From Flavobacteriales bacterium UBA974 (GTDB lineage: Bacteria; Bacteroidota; Bacteroidia; Flavobacteriales_D; Sanyastnellaceae), in NCBI GenBank assembly GCA_002292405.1, contig DBBW01000003.1, positions 10,760 through 54,883 of the forward strand: a stretch of 44,124 nucleotides of DNA. The letters run 5' to 3'. Below the pieces are notes generated by a model. It saw only the letters and a list, made by a program, of their open reading frames with translations. It ran no database searches and was not told the DNA's origin. Shown in pieces: positions 1-8,897 of this stretch. The position numbers and the translations under genes were made by a program. Position 1 is the first letter of the stretch; every line of letters starts with the position of its first letter.

Positions 1-141
1 TTTATCACCTTCGTTGTCACGGTACGATTCATTTGTAGCCACTGAAAAGTTGACTTTAGACTTGCCTTCGTCGAAGGTGATGATCTTAGGGTCTTGCCCT
101 AATCTGCCAATTAATTGGACTTTGTTACGCAATGCGCTCAT
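1..141 (-). CDS. ssb: Single-stranded DNA-binding protein, N-terminal part (cut by window edge)
   Basis: The first 47 codons of a gene read leftward off the window, starting at the ATG at 141. The peptide begins MSALRNKVQLIGRLGQDPKI and continues with a segment ending in NFSVATNESYRDNEGDK. This is the start of the bacterial SSB OB-fold: the N-(K/R)-V-x-L-I-G-x-L-G-x-D-P strand, then the F-S-V-A-T strand. SSB coats single-stranded DNA during replication, repair and recombination. The acidic C-terminal tail lies outside the window, so neither length nor completeness can be judged. It is divergent from gltX, and the two share the 142-278 intergenic region. Confidence 0.9.
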   Translation of the reverse strand, partial: MSALRNKVQLIGRLGQDPKIITFDEGKSKVNFSVATNESYRDNEGDK

Positions 142-278
142 GATAAATATATTTTATTATTATCTAATTTCCGATTCTTCCTCCACTATTTTTCACTCAA
201 TTTGTAGATGTAGGTCAATACTTTATAGTTGTTTCGAAAAAGCAGTATTACCTTCGCATTCAGCTATAAAAGCACATT
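142..278. promoter_or_regulatory. Divergent intergenic region between ssb and gltX
   Basis: This 137-nt AT-rich gap must hold the promoters of both divergent genes. On the plus strand a TTG (229-231) lies 17 nt before TACCTTCG (249-256), a one-mismatch version of the Bacteroidota -7 box TAnnTTTG at the usual spacing, and would give gltX a leader of roughly 18-20 nt. On the minus strand TATATTTA ends two bases before the ssb ATG and is a weak candidate. No RNA gene or terminator is evident. Confidence 0.35.
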
Positions 279-1823
279 ATGACCACAAGCAACGTTCGGG
301 TAAGATTCGCCCCAAGTCCCACAGGGCCTCTCCACATGGGTGGAGTCAGGACAGCCCTTTACAATTACTTATTTGCTCGCGCTCATGGGGGAAAGTTCTT
401 GTTACGCATTGAGGATACAGATAAAACTCGATATGTTGAAGGAGCTGAGGATTACGTTCGGGAGGCTCTAAATTGGTGTGGAATTGAGATTGATGAGGGT
501 GTCGTGGCTGGGGGAGAGTTTAAGCCGTACAGACAAAGCGAAAGAAATGCCTTATATCGAGAAGCGGTTGAGTTACTTCTCATTTCTGGGCATGCGTACA
601 TGGCTTTTGATACACCCGAAGAACTCAACGCGCTTAGGAAGCAAGCGGAATCAGAGAAGAACGTTTTTCAATATGACGCATCTAGTCGAGGAAATTTAAA
701 AAACAGTTTATCAATGGGTGAAGAGGAGGTTGAAGCTCTTATCGAAAACGAAACTCCGTACATTGTTCGTTTTAGAACCCCCGACAAAGCTGAAGACATC
801 ACTTTCACAGATGAGATAAGAGGAAAAATTTCAATTTCAAGCGCCGTTGTCGACGATAAAGTGCTTGTAAAAGCAGATGGCCTTCCAACATATCACCTCG
901 CAAACGTAGTTGACGATTACGGAATGGAAATCTCACACGTCATAAGAGGAGAAGAATGGCTCCCAAGCGCTCCGTTACATATCATGTTATACCGAGCCTT
1001 TGGTTGGGACGCCCCTAAATTCGCCCACCTTTCCCTCATCCTCAAGCCCACTGGAAACGGAAAACTAAGCAAAAGAGATGGTGACGCAGGCGGCTTCCCC
1101 GTTTTCCCAATTGAGTGGAAAGACCCTAAAACCGGAAAGATTGCAAGCGGATACCGTGAAAGAGGCTATGAGCCCGAGGCTTTCATAAATATGTTACTTA
1201 TGTTGGGTTGGAATCCTGGTGATGAAAGGGAGTTGTTCACCATAGAAGAAGCGTCGAAAATTTTCTCATTAGACAAAGTTGTTAAGTCTGGCGCTCGTTT
1301 CAGTCCAGATAAAGCGCGTTGGTTTAATGAACAGTACTTGCGCGCTAAGCAGCCGGCTGAACTCGTTCCTGCGTTGACTGAATTGGCAAGCTTCAATGGA
1401 ATGGACTTAAATGGAGTGAACGCGGAAGTTGTGCTAAGGTTAATGCTCGAGAGGGTGTCATTCCTGCACGAAGTGTTAGATGCAAAGTGGCTTTTCGGCG
1501 CTCCTTTAAAAGAAGATTTTGACGGAAAGATGGTTCGCAAAAAATGGAAGCCAGAGACCGTTGGATACATGACTGGTTTAAAGTCAATGCTGTCTAACGT
1601 AGAACCGTTTAAGGCAGATGAAATTGAGGCTCAATTTAAATCGCATTTGAAGGAAAACGCTCTGGGCTTCGGGCAGGTTTTGCTGCCATTTCGATTGGCT
1701 TTAACTGGATCTGGTGGGGGGCCATCCATGTTTGACTTTGCAGAATTTCTGGGTTTGGAAAAAACCCTTGAAAGAATCGATTACGGAATAGGTGTTATCG
1801 AGAATATATTGTTAGAGGAATAG
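279..1823 (+). CDS. gltX: Glutamyl-tRNA synthetase
   Basis: A class I aminoacyl-tRNA synthetase that attaches glutamate to tRNA-Glu (and to tRNA-Gln in organisms that amidate it later) in the cytoplasm. It is 514 residues long, normal for Bacteroidota GltX. The protein opens with VRVRFAPSPTGPLHMGGVRT, containing the HIGH-type motif as HMGG. The Rossmann active site continues with LRIEDTDKTR, and the KMSKS-type loop is KLSKRDGDAGG. An extended segment with the motif SGYRERGYEPEAFINMLLML follows KLSKR and is typical of this phylum. The ATG at 279 precedes the conserved RFAPSPTG strand by eight residues. folB follows after five bases, so the two are probably co-transcribed. Confidence 0.97.
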   Translation: MTTSNVRVRFAPSPTGPLHMGGVRTALYNYLFARAHGGKFLLRIEDTDKTRYVEGAEDYVREALNWCGIEIDEGVVAGGEFKPYRQSERNALYREAVELLLISGHAYMAFDTPEELNALRKQAESEKNVFQYDASSRGNLKNSLSMGEEEVEALIENETPYIVRFRTPDKAEDITFTDEIRGKISISSAVVDDKVLVKADGLPTYHLANVVDDYGMEISHVIRGEEWLPSAPLHIMLYRAFGWDAPKFAHLSLILKPTGNGKLSKRDGDAGGFPVFPIEWKDPKTGKIASGYRERGYEPEAFINMLLMLGWNPGDERELFTIEEASKIFSLDKVVKSGARFSPDKARWFNEQYLRAKQPAELVPALTELASFNGMDLNGVNAEVVLRLMLERVSFLHEVLDAKWLFGAPLKEDFDGKMVRKKWKPETVGYMTGLKSMLSNVEPFKADEIEAQFKSHLKENALGFGQVLLPFRLALTGSGGGPSMFDFAEFLGLEKTLERIDYGIGVIENILLEE

Positions 1824-1828
1824 AAATT

Positions 1829-2182
1829 ATGGAAGAGATTATTGAGGTAAACGGACTGAGGTTTCATAGCTATCACGGATGTATGGCTGAAGAAACTACT
1901 ATAGGAGGAGAGTACCGTGTAGATATAAAACTCGGTGTCGATATGGTCGCAAGTGGAGAGTCTGATAAACTTGAGGACACAATTGATTACTGTGCTGTCC
2001 AAAAAATTACTGAGCGTGAAATGGCTATTCCGTCTAAGCTTATCGAACACATAGGAAGACGCATCGTAAAATCACTTCGGCGTGAACTTAGATTGATAAA
2101 ATCAGTTGAACTTAAACTCACAAAACTTTCTCCTCCCATTGATGGGGATTGTGAATCTGTTGCTGTCGTGATGTATGGTTAG
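1829..2182 (+). CDS. folB: Dihydroneopterin aldolase
   Basis: Converts 7,8-dihydroneopterin to 6-hydroxymethyl-7,8-dihydropterin and glycolaldehyde in folate synthesis. At 117 residues it matches the family length of about 120. The start IIEVNGLRFHSYHGCMAEET is characteristic: the Y/F-H-G-x-x-x-x-E stretch carries the conserved glutamate near residue 22. The middle LEDTIDYCAV and the C-terminal LTKLSPPI, with the conserved catalytic-type lysine, also fit. The ATG lies five bases after the gltX stop, which suggests one transcript. The gene ends facing the CoA-transferase genes. Confidence 0.93.
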   Translation: MEEIIEVNGLRFHSYHGCMAEETTIGGEYRVDIKLGVDMVASGESDKLEDTIDYCAVQKITEREMAIPSKLIEHIGRRIVKSLRRELRLIKSVELKLTKLSPPIDGDCESVAVVMYG

Positions 2183-2212
2183 CCTGGTTTTTGCAACTCT
2201 TTTTTAAGGCTA
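2180..2212. terminator. Possible convergent terminator between folB and scoB
   Basis: TAGCCT (2180-2185, overlapping the folB stop) is the inverse of AGGCTA (2207-2212). The long loop contains a small nested GTT/AAC stem, and runs of T on both strands flank it. The stem is only six base pairs, so this is a weak candidate, proposed mainly because two genes converge here within 33 nt. Confidence 0.3.
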
Positions 2213-2215
2213 GAT

Positions 2216-2869
2216 CTAAAGCGTCATTTCTGGGACATCCGAAGGGACAATAAGTTCTCCTGCGGTAGCGTCTATAATCTCCTGAACGGAAACTCCTGGT
2301 GCTCTTTCGATAAGGTGGAATGCACCGTCTTTGATGTCTAGAACGGCAAGGTTTGTAACCACACGTTTCACGCAACCCACGCCCGTTAATGGAAGGGAGC
2401 ATGTGGGCAGAAGTTTCGATTCTCCAGCTCGATTTGTGTGCATCATTGCAACCACTATATTGTCTGCGCTCGCTACCAGATCCATCGCCCCACCCATGCC
2501 TTTGACCATTTTTCCTGGAATCTTCCAATTGGCTATATCACCATTGGAACTAACTTCCATTGCGCCTAAAACTGTAAGTTGAACGTGGCGGCCTCTAATC
2601 ATTGCAAAAGAAGTTGCTGAGTCAAAATAAACTGCTCCTGGCATCGCAGTAATCGTTTGCTTGCCTGCGTTAATGAGATCAGCATCCTCTGAGCCCTCTA
2701 TGGGGAACGGGCCCATGCCGAGAATGCCATTTTCGGACTGGAACTCTACTTCCATCCCTTTTTGGATGTGGTTGGCTACAAGGGTTGGGATTCCTATACC
2801 AAGGTTCACATACCATCCATCTCTTACTTCCTGCGCAATTCTTGTTGCAATACCGTTTTTATCTAGCAT
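2216..2869 (-). CDS. scoB: 3-oxoacid (succinyl-CoA:acetoacetate) CoA-transferase, subunit B
   Basis: Beta subunit of a class I CoA-transferase that moves CoA between succinyl-CoA and acetoacetate or a related 3-oxoacid, in ketone-body and fatty-acid use. At 217 residues it is of normal length. It starts with IATRIAQEVRDGWYVNLGIGIPTLVANHI and carries the SENGILGMGP motif, whose glutamate is the acyl-enzyme residue in this family. AGKQTITAMPGAVYFDS and GKMVKGMGGAMDLV are further family signatures. It lies 10 nt downstream of subunit A, as usual for this heteromer. Which oxoacid is used cannot be read from the sequence. Confidence 0.92.
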   Translation of the reverse strand: MLDKNGIATRIAQEVRDGWYVNLGIGIPTLVANHIQKGMEVEFQSENGILGMGPFPIEGSEDADLINAGKQTITAMPGAVYFDSATSFAMIRGRHVQLTVLGAMEVSSNGDIANWKIPGKMVKGMGGAMDLVASADNIVVAMMHTNRAGESKLLPTCSLPLTGVGCVKRVVTNLAVLDIKDGAFHLIERAPGVSVQEIIDATAGELIVPSDVPEMTL

Positions 2870-2879
2870 GATATTCTAT

Positions 2880-3593
2880 TTAAGAAGGCGAGTTAAGAGG
2901 ACGAACGGTTCTTTGCTCTATTCGCTTTTCAAAGGACAGGCCTTGGAATATGCGTTGGACGAAGATGCCTGGGGTATGGATTTCATTCGGGTCGAGCTCT
3001 CCCACTGGGACGAGCTCTTCTACTTCTGCGATCGTAATTTTTCCCGCCATCGCCATCATGGGGTTGAAGTTGCGAGCGGTCGCTTTGAAAATTAGATTCC
3101 CGGCGACATCACCTTTCCACGCTTTTACAAAGGCAAAATCTGCTGTTAAAGCAGATTCTAGAATGTGTGGCTTACCGTTAAACTCTCTCACCTCCTTCCC
3201 TTCTGCTACTTCAGTACCATATCCTGCTGGTGTGTAAAAAGCTGGGATACCCGCACCACCTGCACGACATCTCTCGGCAAGTGAGCCTTGAGGGATAAGG
3301 TCTACTTCGAGTTCACCGGATAGCATTTGGCGTTCAAACTCCTCATTCTCTCCGACATACGAAGATATCATTTTGCGAATCTGATGGCCACTCAGCAGCT
3401 TTCCCAATCCGAATCCATCGATCCCCGCATTGTTTGAAATACATGTCACCTCTTTCACCCCAAGTTTGACCAACTGCTCAATACAGTTCTCAGGTATGCC
3501 ACACAATCCGAAACCGCCTAACATCAAGGTCATTCCGTCTTCTACACCGCTGCAGGCCTCTTCTACCCCGCTTACTACTTTTGAAATTGACAT
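2880..3593 (-). CDS. scoA: 3-oxoacid (succinyl-CoA:acetoacetate) CoA-transferase, subunit A
   Basis: Alpha subunit, 237 residues, pairing with the beta subunit encoded just downstream. The glycine-rich N-terminal motif [15 protein letters not shown], with [17 protein letters not shown] following, is the CoA-binding fold of CoA-transferase subunit A. The [24 protein letters not shown] segment (here [21 protein letters not shown], shifted by two residues) and [20 protein letters not shown] are conserved in SCOT-type enzymes. The ATG at 3593 is preceded by TAATTTAG and four bases, one of several starts here with a -7-like box almost touching the start codon. The gene therefore probably has its own promoter, separate from the PBP gene upstream. 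Confidence 0.92.
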   Translation of the reverse strand: MSISKVVSGVEEACSGVEDGMTLMLGGFGLCGIPENCIEQLVKLGVKEVTCISNNAGIDGFGLGKLLSGHQIRKMISSYVGENEEFERQMLSGELEVDLIPQGSLAERCRAGGAGIPAFYTPAGYGTEVAEGKEVREFNGKPHILESALTADFAFVKAWKGDVAGNLIFKATARNFNPMMAMAGKITIAEVEELVPVGELDPNEIHTPGIFVQRIFQGLSFEKRIEQRTVRPLNSPS

Positions 3594-3597
3594 TGTT

Positions 3598-3605
3598 CTA
3601 AATTA
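3598..3605 (-). promoter_or_regulatory. -7-like box directly upstream of scoA
   Basis: TAATTTAG on the minus strand, four bases (AACA) before the scoA ATG. It differs by one base from the Bacteroidota -7 consensus TAnnTTTG. Such close spacing would start the transcript at or beside the start codon. No clear TTG -33 element was found. Confidence 0.35.
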
Positions 3606-3615
3606 ATTACACTGG

Positions 3616-6075
3616 CTAATTAAACAGGTCCGAATCGTCGAATCCATCAGAATCGAAGGTATGCCCTTTTAAAGAGACTTGGTCTTTACAATTTAATGTG
3701 TCAGATCCCAAGGACTCAGGCCTAGCAAAATCTTCTTGTGAAAGACCTATGCTCTCATCTGCGTAAGTATCCTTCATAAAAAATCCATATATAGGTAGAG
3801 CAGTGTTCGCTCCTTGACCGTAATGAGTCGTTGAAAATCTAACTGTGGGGTCTTGCGCTCCTACCCAAACCCCAGTTACCAATTCCGGTGTAAGCCCCAT
3901 AAACCACCCGTCAGTATTGTTTTGTGTTGTTCCTGTTTTTCCGCCCATAGGTGCTGTGATTCCATCGTAATCTCTTGCGTCGGAATCATAACGAAGCCTA
4001 ACGCCTGTTCCCATTCGTTTTTGGAGTTCTTCATTCCAAGCCCCGTCAACAACGCCTTTCATCATACGAACTACACGGTAGGCAGTGAGTTCATCAAGGC
4101 CTTGTCTGATATCAGGGCTGGGTTCAAAAATGGTGTTTCCAAATCTATCTTCTACTCTGATTAAGATGGTGGGTTCAACGTAAACACCCCCATTTACAAG
4201 AGCCGCGTTAGCTGAAACAAGCTCTTTTAATTTAAGCTCTGCTACTCCGAGAGCGATAGAAGGAACGTTGGGAATGTCACTGTCAATTCCCAGGGCGTGT
4301 GCAAGTTTTATTACTCTATCAGTACCGAACGTTTTAATGAGTTTTGCCGTAACTGTATTCATTGAATTGGCAAGGGCGTACTCTAGTGTTACTATTTCTC
4401 CATAATCTTCTGATGAGTTTTGTGGACACCAAATCGGGGGGTCATAACCCTCTGGAAGGTCTATACAAGTCACTTGGTTTGGCAATTCGTCACAGGAATT
4501 CATCCCCATCCTAAGGGCGGTAGCGTATACAAAGGGTTTGAAGGTAGAGCCTACCTGGCGGCGGCTTTGATCTACATTATCGTATTGAAAAAACTTATAG
4601 TCAATGCCTCCAACCCACGCTTTAATTTGGCCTGAGGATGGTTCGATAGAAAGAAGGCCGGCATGAAGCGTTTTCTTGCGATGAATAATGCTGTCCATGG
4701 GAGACATCACCGTATCTAATGGGCCCGAGTGGCTGAAAACCTTCATTTTTACTGGCTTATCCATAGACGCTTTGAAATTCTTTTTACTTAACCCCATCCA
4801 TGTGTTACCGCATCCTCCATGATCGGGCATACACTTAAAGCCTTTCGAGCCGTCTACGAAAGTGTGATCTCGTATGTAAAAAGCGGGTCTATTACAACCG
4901 GGACAAAGCTTGCCTTTGCTTTTCTTATACCTGTCCGAATCACGGACTGCGATGTCTATAATTGTCTTTTTTGCTTCTTGATCTATCTCCTCAAAAAAAG
5001 GATAGTCTTGTTTTGGGCGGTTTTTTAAGTCTCTGTCAAAAACTGCTTGGAGCTCTCCGCCTAAATGTTTAGAAACGGCATTTTCAGCATACTGTTGCAT
5101 GCGACTATCAATCGTGGTATGCACCTTTAATCCGTCTCTGTATATATTGTACTTCGAGCCATCGGCCTTGCTTACAACATAAGAATCATCGGGGTTTTTT
5201 TCCGAGAAAACGCTCTTTAATTCTGCGCGTAAACGCTCTCTAAAATATGGAGCAGCGCCCTCATCGTGGCTTACTCTTTGGTAATTTAAGGTAATCGGCC
5301 GTGCTTTGATAGAATCGAGAGAAGTTGGAGAAAGCCGTTCATATTTACCCATTTGGTTTAGAACAACATTCCTGCGCTTTGTAACCAATTCCATTCTGCG
5401 AAGCGGATTAAATAGGGCGCTATTCTTCAACATCCCCACTAACATCGCGCATTCTTCCACATTTAATTCCTCTACCTCTTTGTTAAAATAAATGGTCGAA
5501 GCAGATCTTATTCCAACGGCTTGATTTAGAAAGTCGTATCTATTGAGATACATCGCAATAATCTCACCCTTCGTGTAGTGACTCTCTAACCGTGCCGCAA
5601 TGATCCACTCTTTGGGTTTTTGTAAAAGCGCTCGCTCTAAAAAGCTTGTCGATTCATACTCTTCTGTAAAAAGTAGTTTTGCCAGTTGTTGCGTTATCGT
5701 TGAACCCCCTCCTCTTTTGCCTAAAAAAGCTATCGCTCTACCCAATCCGAAAAAATCAACTCCATCATGGCTGTAAAACCTTACATCCTCTGTGGAAATT
5801 AACGCATCTATAAGGTGCTGAGGTAAATCCTCGAACCGAGCGTCTGATCTGTTCTCGTTATAATAGCTTCCTAAGACCTTCCCGTCCATGGTATAAACCT
5901 TCGTTGCAAGATCTGTACGAGGGTTCGTGAGTGCTTGCGTGTCTGGCAAATCCCCAAGTCTAGCAAGAGCTACAAGAGCTAGTATTCCTAAAAGAGGGCT
6001 TATTCCCGCTAGGAAAAATAGAGCTTTCCAATAGCCCTTTCTGGGAGTTTTTTTTATTGAGGTGTGTTGAGGCAT
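3616..6075 (-). CDS. mrcA: Class A penicillin-binding protein (PBP1A-like) with a four-cysteine insert
   Basis: Bifunctional peptidoglycan synthase, anchored in the inner membrane and active in the periplasm. From the ATG at 6075 it has 819 residues; an upstream start at 6105 would add ten residues of no evident value. In order: a membrane helix (about 17-39); a GT51 glycosyltransferase with ISTEDVRFYSHDGVD (catalytic Glu96) and GGGSTITQQLAK; and a transpeptidase with GSTFKPF (nucleophile Ser510), SMN in ANSMNTVTA, and the KTG triad in GGKTGTTQNNTDGWFMG. Between the domains lies an unusual insert with cysteines at 391, 394, 415 and 422 (CPGC...C...C), resembling a zinc ribbon or a disulfide knot. 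The gene is divergent from rseP. Confidence 0.93.
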   Translation of the reverse strand: MPQHTSIKKTPRKGYWKALFFLAGISPLLGILALVALARLGDLPDTQALTNPRTDLATKVYTMDGKVLGSYYNENRSDARFEDLPQHLIDALISTEDVRFYSHDGVDFFGLGRAIAFLGKRGGGSTITQQLAKLLFTEEYESTSFLERALLQKPKEWIIAARLESHYTKGEIIAMYLNRYDFLNQAVGIRSASTIYFNKEVEELNVEECAMLVGMLKNSALFNPLRRMELVTKRRNVVLNQMGKYERLSPTSLDSIKARPITLNYQRVSHDEGAAPYFRERLRAELKSVFSEKNPDDSYVVSKADGSKYNIYRDGLKVHTTIDSRMQQYAENAVSKHLGGELQAVFDRDLKNRPKQDYPFFEEIDQEAKKTIIDIAVRDSDRYKKSKGKLCPGCNRPAFYIRDHTFVDGSKGFKCMPDHGGCGNTWMGLSKKNFKASMDKPVKMKVFSHSGPLDTVMSPMDSIIHRKKTLHAGLLSIEPSSGQIKAWVGGIDYKFFQYDNVDQSRRQVGSTFKPFVYATALRMGMNSCDELPNQVTCIDLPEGYDPPIWCPQNSSEDYGEIVTLEYALANSMNTVTAKLIKTFGTDRVIKLAHALGIDSDIPNVPSIALGVAELKLKELVSANAALVNGGVYVEPTILIRVEDRFGNTIFEPSPDIRQGLDELTAYRVVRMMKGVVDGAWNEELQKRMGTGVRLRYDSDARDYDGITAPMGGKTGTTQNNTDGWFMGLTPELVTGVWVGAQDPTVRFSTTHYGQGANTALPIYGFFMKDTYADESIGLSQEDFARPESLGSDTLNCKDQVSLKGHTFDSDGFDDSDLFN

Positions 6076-6163
6076 GGGTATCGCTAGATACTGCAATATG
6101 CACACAACTAAATAAAATATTTAAGAATTTCACAACGTTTGTCAGCATCACATCGTGGAAAGT

Positions 6164-6171
6164 TATCTTTG
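6164..6171 (+). promoter_or_regulatory. Promoter -7 box of rseP
   Basis: TATCTTTG is a perfect match to the Bacteroidota -7 consensus TAnnTTTG, and a TTG at 6139-6141 lies 22 nt upstream, within the reported range for the -33 element. Only five bases separate the box from the rseP ATG at 6177, so the transcript is predicted to be leaderless or nearly so. This supports the ATG at 6177 over the longer upstream reading frame. Confidence 0.55.
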
Positions 6172-6176
6172 CCGCC

Positions 6177-7505
6177 ATGATTGCACTTATTAAAGGATTA
6201 CAACTCCTACTCAGCCTCTCACTTCTTGTGGTATTACACGAGTTAGGCCACTACTTAGCAGCCCGTTACTTCAAAACTAGAGTAGAGAAATTCTACCTGT
6301 TTATGAATCCTGGATTTTCTCTTTTCAAGAAACAAATTGGAGACACCGAATGGGGGATCGGTTGGCTGCCCTTAGGTGGTTACGTAAAAATAAGCGGAAT
6401 GATAGACGAGAGCATGGACAAGGAACAAATGGCTAAGCCGGCTGAACCTTGGGAGTTTCGATCTAAACCGGCATGGCAAAGGCTCATTATTATGATTGGC
6501 GGAATAATTGTAAATCTCATTGTGGGGTTTTTGATTTACAGCATGATCTTACTTGTTTGGGGTCAAACTATTTTGCCTAACAAATACGCAGTTGATATTG
6601 ATCCGCGTCTTGAGCTGTTGGGTTTTCAAAGTGGAGATCATATCATTTCTTTTAACGGAGAAGAGCTTGAAACCTTTAGAAACGTTAGAACAACTGCATT
6701 CTTTGAACCAGTAACCGAGGCGATAATTAAAAGAAATGGTGTAGAGCAGGAGCTTTCTTTTAAAACAGAATTGGGACAGGTGCTACTTGATGAGGGAATA
6801 CGCAGACCCTTTTCTCTACAAGTTCCTCCTGTAATTAAAAGTGTTAACTCTGATTCAAGGGCTGAAGAGGCTGGACTAGTAGCCGGAGATTTAATTCTTG
6901 GGGTTAATGACAATCTTGTTTTCTCACAACAGCAGACCGTAAATGCTTTTCAGGGTTACCCCAATTCTCCCGTTGTAGTCTATATAGAGCGTGATAGAGA
7001 AAAACTCTCTTTGCCTGTAATGACTGACAGTTTAGGGCATATCGGTTTTACAATGGAAAGTCCGGCTAGTTTTTCGGAGATGTTTGTTCAGGAAAAAATA
7101 GAATACGGTGCCTTAGATGCCTTGGTAAATGGGTTTTTTATGGCGGGAACTACTTTACAGGAATATGCCCTTTCTCTTCGATTTTTAGCTTCTAAATCTG
7201 GCGCATCACAAGTGGGGTCGTTAATCACATTTGGTAGCATCTTCGACGGAAGTTGGGATTGGTTAGTCTTCTGGAGAAACACCGCTTTCTTATCGTTAAT
7301 ACTTGCCTTTATGAACCTTTTGCCTATCCCCGCTTTAGATGGTGGGCATGTTGTGTTCTTACTTTATGAGATTGTCGTGGGGAAGCCCGCTCCAGATAAA
7401 ATCATGGAAATAGCGCAGGTAATCGGGATTACACTGTTACTTGGCTTAATGGTTTTTGCGTTAGGGAACGATTTTTGGCGACTCTTTACCGGTGGGTTTG
7501 GCTAA
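6177..7505 (+). CDS. rseP: Site-2 intramembrane metalloprotease (M50 family)
   Basis: Integral inner-membrane zinc protease that cuts anti-sigma factors or other membrane proteins after a first cut by another protease. From the ATG at 6177 it has 442 residues. The first helix carries HELGH at 21-25 (zinc-binding HExxH). A PDZ-like region covers about 195-300 (SRAEEAGLVAGDLILGVN), and the second zinc-ligand helix has NLLPIPALDGGHVVFLLYE, the LDG motif typical of S2P proteases. Further hydrophobic segments lie at about 100-125, 370-400 and 415-435. The reading frame is open 40 codons further upstream, but the promoter box at 6164-6171 and the family alignment favour 6177. Confidence 0.93.
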   Translation: MIALIKGLQLLLSLSLLVVLHELGHYLAARYFKTRVEKFYLFMNPGFSLFKKQIGDTEWGIGWLPLGGYVKISGMIDESMDKEQMAKPAEPWEFRSKPAWQRLIIMIGGIIVNLIVGFLIYSMILLVWGQTILPNKYAVDIDPRLELLGFQSGDHIISFNGEELETFRNVRTTAFFEPVTEAIIKRNGVEQELSFKTELGQVLLDEGIRRPFSLQVPPVIKSVNSDSRAEEAGLVAGDLILGVNDNLVFSQQQTVNAFQGYPNSPVVVYIERDREKLSLPVMTDSLGHIGFTMESPASFSEMFVQEKIEYGALDALVNGFFMAGTTLQEYALSLRFLASKSGASQVGSLITFGSIFDGSWDWLVFWRNTAFLSLILAFMNLLPIPALDGGHVVFLLYEIVVGKPAPDKIMEIAQVIGITLLLGLMVFALGNDFWRLFTGGFG

Positions 7506-7523
7506 ATTCTTATCTTGTGTGCT

Positions 7524-8897
7524 ATGCTCAATAATGTGTTTGAAGTTTTTACAATTGACGATATCGGTGCCTTTTCACTTGTCATAGGTGGAAGTGTAAT
7601 TATCATCCTGTCTTATTTCGCTAACGTATTAGCTAAGAAAACGAATATCCCCTCGGTGCTTGTCTTGATCGCTATGGGCATAGCGCTAAGACAAATAATT
7701 ACAGCTGTGGGAGTTGAAGAAATCCCTTTTGAATCCGTGGCGCTAGAGCTTTTAGGAACAGTTGGGTTGATTTTCATACTGTTAGAAGCCGCGCTAGACT
7801 TAGAGCTCTCCAAAGAAAAACTGCCTCTTATCTTAAAAAGCGCATCGCTCGCTCTTTTCACATTGGCTGCGAGTTCCGCAGGAATTGCATGGCTCCTTCA
7901 TTTTGCAATGGAGATGGATTGGTTTACAGCTTTGGTGTACTCCATCCCGCTTTCCATAATGAGCAGCGCTATTATCATCCCTTCTGTTGGAGGGTTGAGC
8001 CTAGAGCGCAAAGAGTTTATGGTTTACGAAAGTACTTTCTCTGATATTTGGGGAATTATGGCATTCTACCTGTTGCTTGGAAACAGAACTTCTGAAAGTT
8101 ACTTAGAGGTTGCAAAGTCTATCGGAATTAATCTCGGCGCTTCTGTTTTTATCTCTATCGTGGTGAGTTATTTACTCGTTTACGTACTCCAAAAAATCTC
8201 TAGTTCAGTTAAACTTTTTTTATCCATTGCTGTACTCATTTTAATCTATTCAATCCAAAAACTCCTTCACCTCAGCCCTCTGATTTTAATTTTAATCTTT
8301 GGGTTAATGCTTAACAATCACAAGATATTTTTTGCGAACATTTTGAAAAATAAAAAAGGTGAAAGTTGGCTCGGAAGTCTATTAGACAATGAAAAGATGA
8401 ATGGTCTGAGGCATGATTTTCACATCCTAACCCTTGAGAGCGCCTTTGTAATTAGGACTTTTTTCTTTGTGCTTTTCGGCGCAACCGTGGTCCTTAGTTC
8501 TCTAAAAGAGTACGATGTCCTATTCTATGGATTGGCGATATCCATCATACTTTATATCGTTCGCTTTGTCTTTCTAAGTCTTTTCAGACCAGAAGACCCC
8601 TCATCACTTTTATACATAGCACCAAGAGGCCTTATCACCATCCTTCTTTTCTTCCAAATAAGCTCAAATTACCCAGAGCTTATTAATGATTCCTTTGATG
8701 GAGGAATACTCTTGGTCGTCATCTTAGTGACGTGTATTATTATGACTGTCTCTCTAATCCAAAGTGGCTCAGGTTTAGTGCCTATAGAGATAAAAGAGGG
8801 GTTGTCTCTATTATCGAATGAAACTCGCGAAGAATCTAACTCAGAGAATAACTATCCCCAGGAAGACGCTTCACAAACCCCATCGCCTCCAGAATAA
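7524..8897 (+). CDS. Cation/proton antiporter, CPA1 (Na+/H+ exchanger) type
   Basis: A 457-residue membrane protein with about 11-12 hydrophobic helices, predicted to exchange Na+ or K+ for protons across the inner membrane. The repeated pattern of the fold is visible: NIPSVLVLIAMGIALRQI in helix 2-3, LLGTVGLIFILLEAALDLEL (a typical NhaP/CPA segment), and SIMSSAIIIPSVGGL in the discontinuous helix. IAPRGLITILLFFQI near the end is also conserved in CPA1. A hydrophilic tail rich in E, N, S and P follows the last helix. The ATG at 7524 is chosen; the frame runs back to a TTG at 7515. Substrate ion not determinable. Its last 62 bases overlap the end of dprA on the other strand. Confidence 0.87.
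   Translation: MLNNVFEVFTIDDIGAFSLVIGGSVIIILSYFANVLAKKTNIPSVLVLIAMGIALRQIITAVGVEEIPFESVALELLGTVGLIFILLEAALDLELSKEKLPLILKSASLALFTLAASSAGIAWLLHFAMEMDWFTALVYSIPLSIMSSAIIIPSVGGLSLERKEFMVYESTFSDIWGIMAFYLLLGNRTSESYLEVAKSIGINLGASVFISIVVSYLLVYVLQKISSSVKLFLSIAVLILIYSIQKLLHLSPLILILIFGLMLNNHKIFFANILKNKKGESWLGSLLDNEKMNGLRHDFHILTLESAFVIRTFFFVLFGATVVLSSLKEYDVLFYGLAISIILYIVRFVFLSLFRPEDPSSLLYIAPRGLITILLFFQISSNYPELINDSFDGGILLVVILVTCIIMTVSLIQSGSGLVPIEIKEGLSLLSNETREESNSENNYPQEDASQTPSPPE

Noticed and set aside
6057..6176. 40 extra N-terminal codons for rseP
   Set aside because: They precede a perfect -7 box and do not match the family; HExxH position fits the start at 6177.
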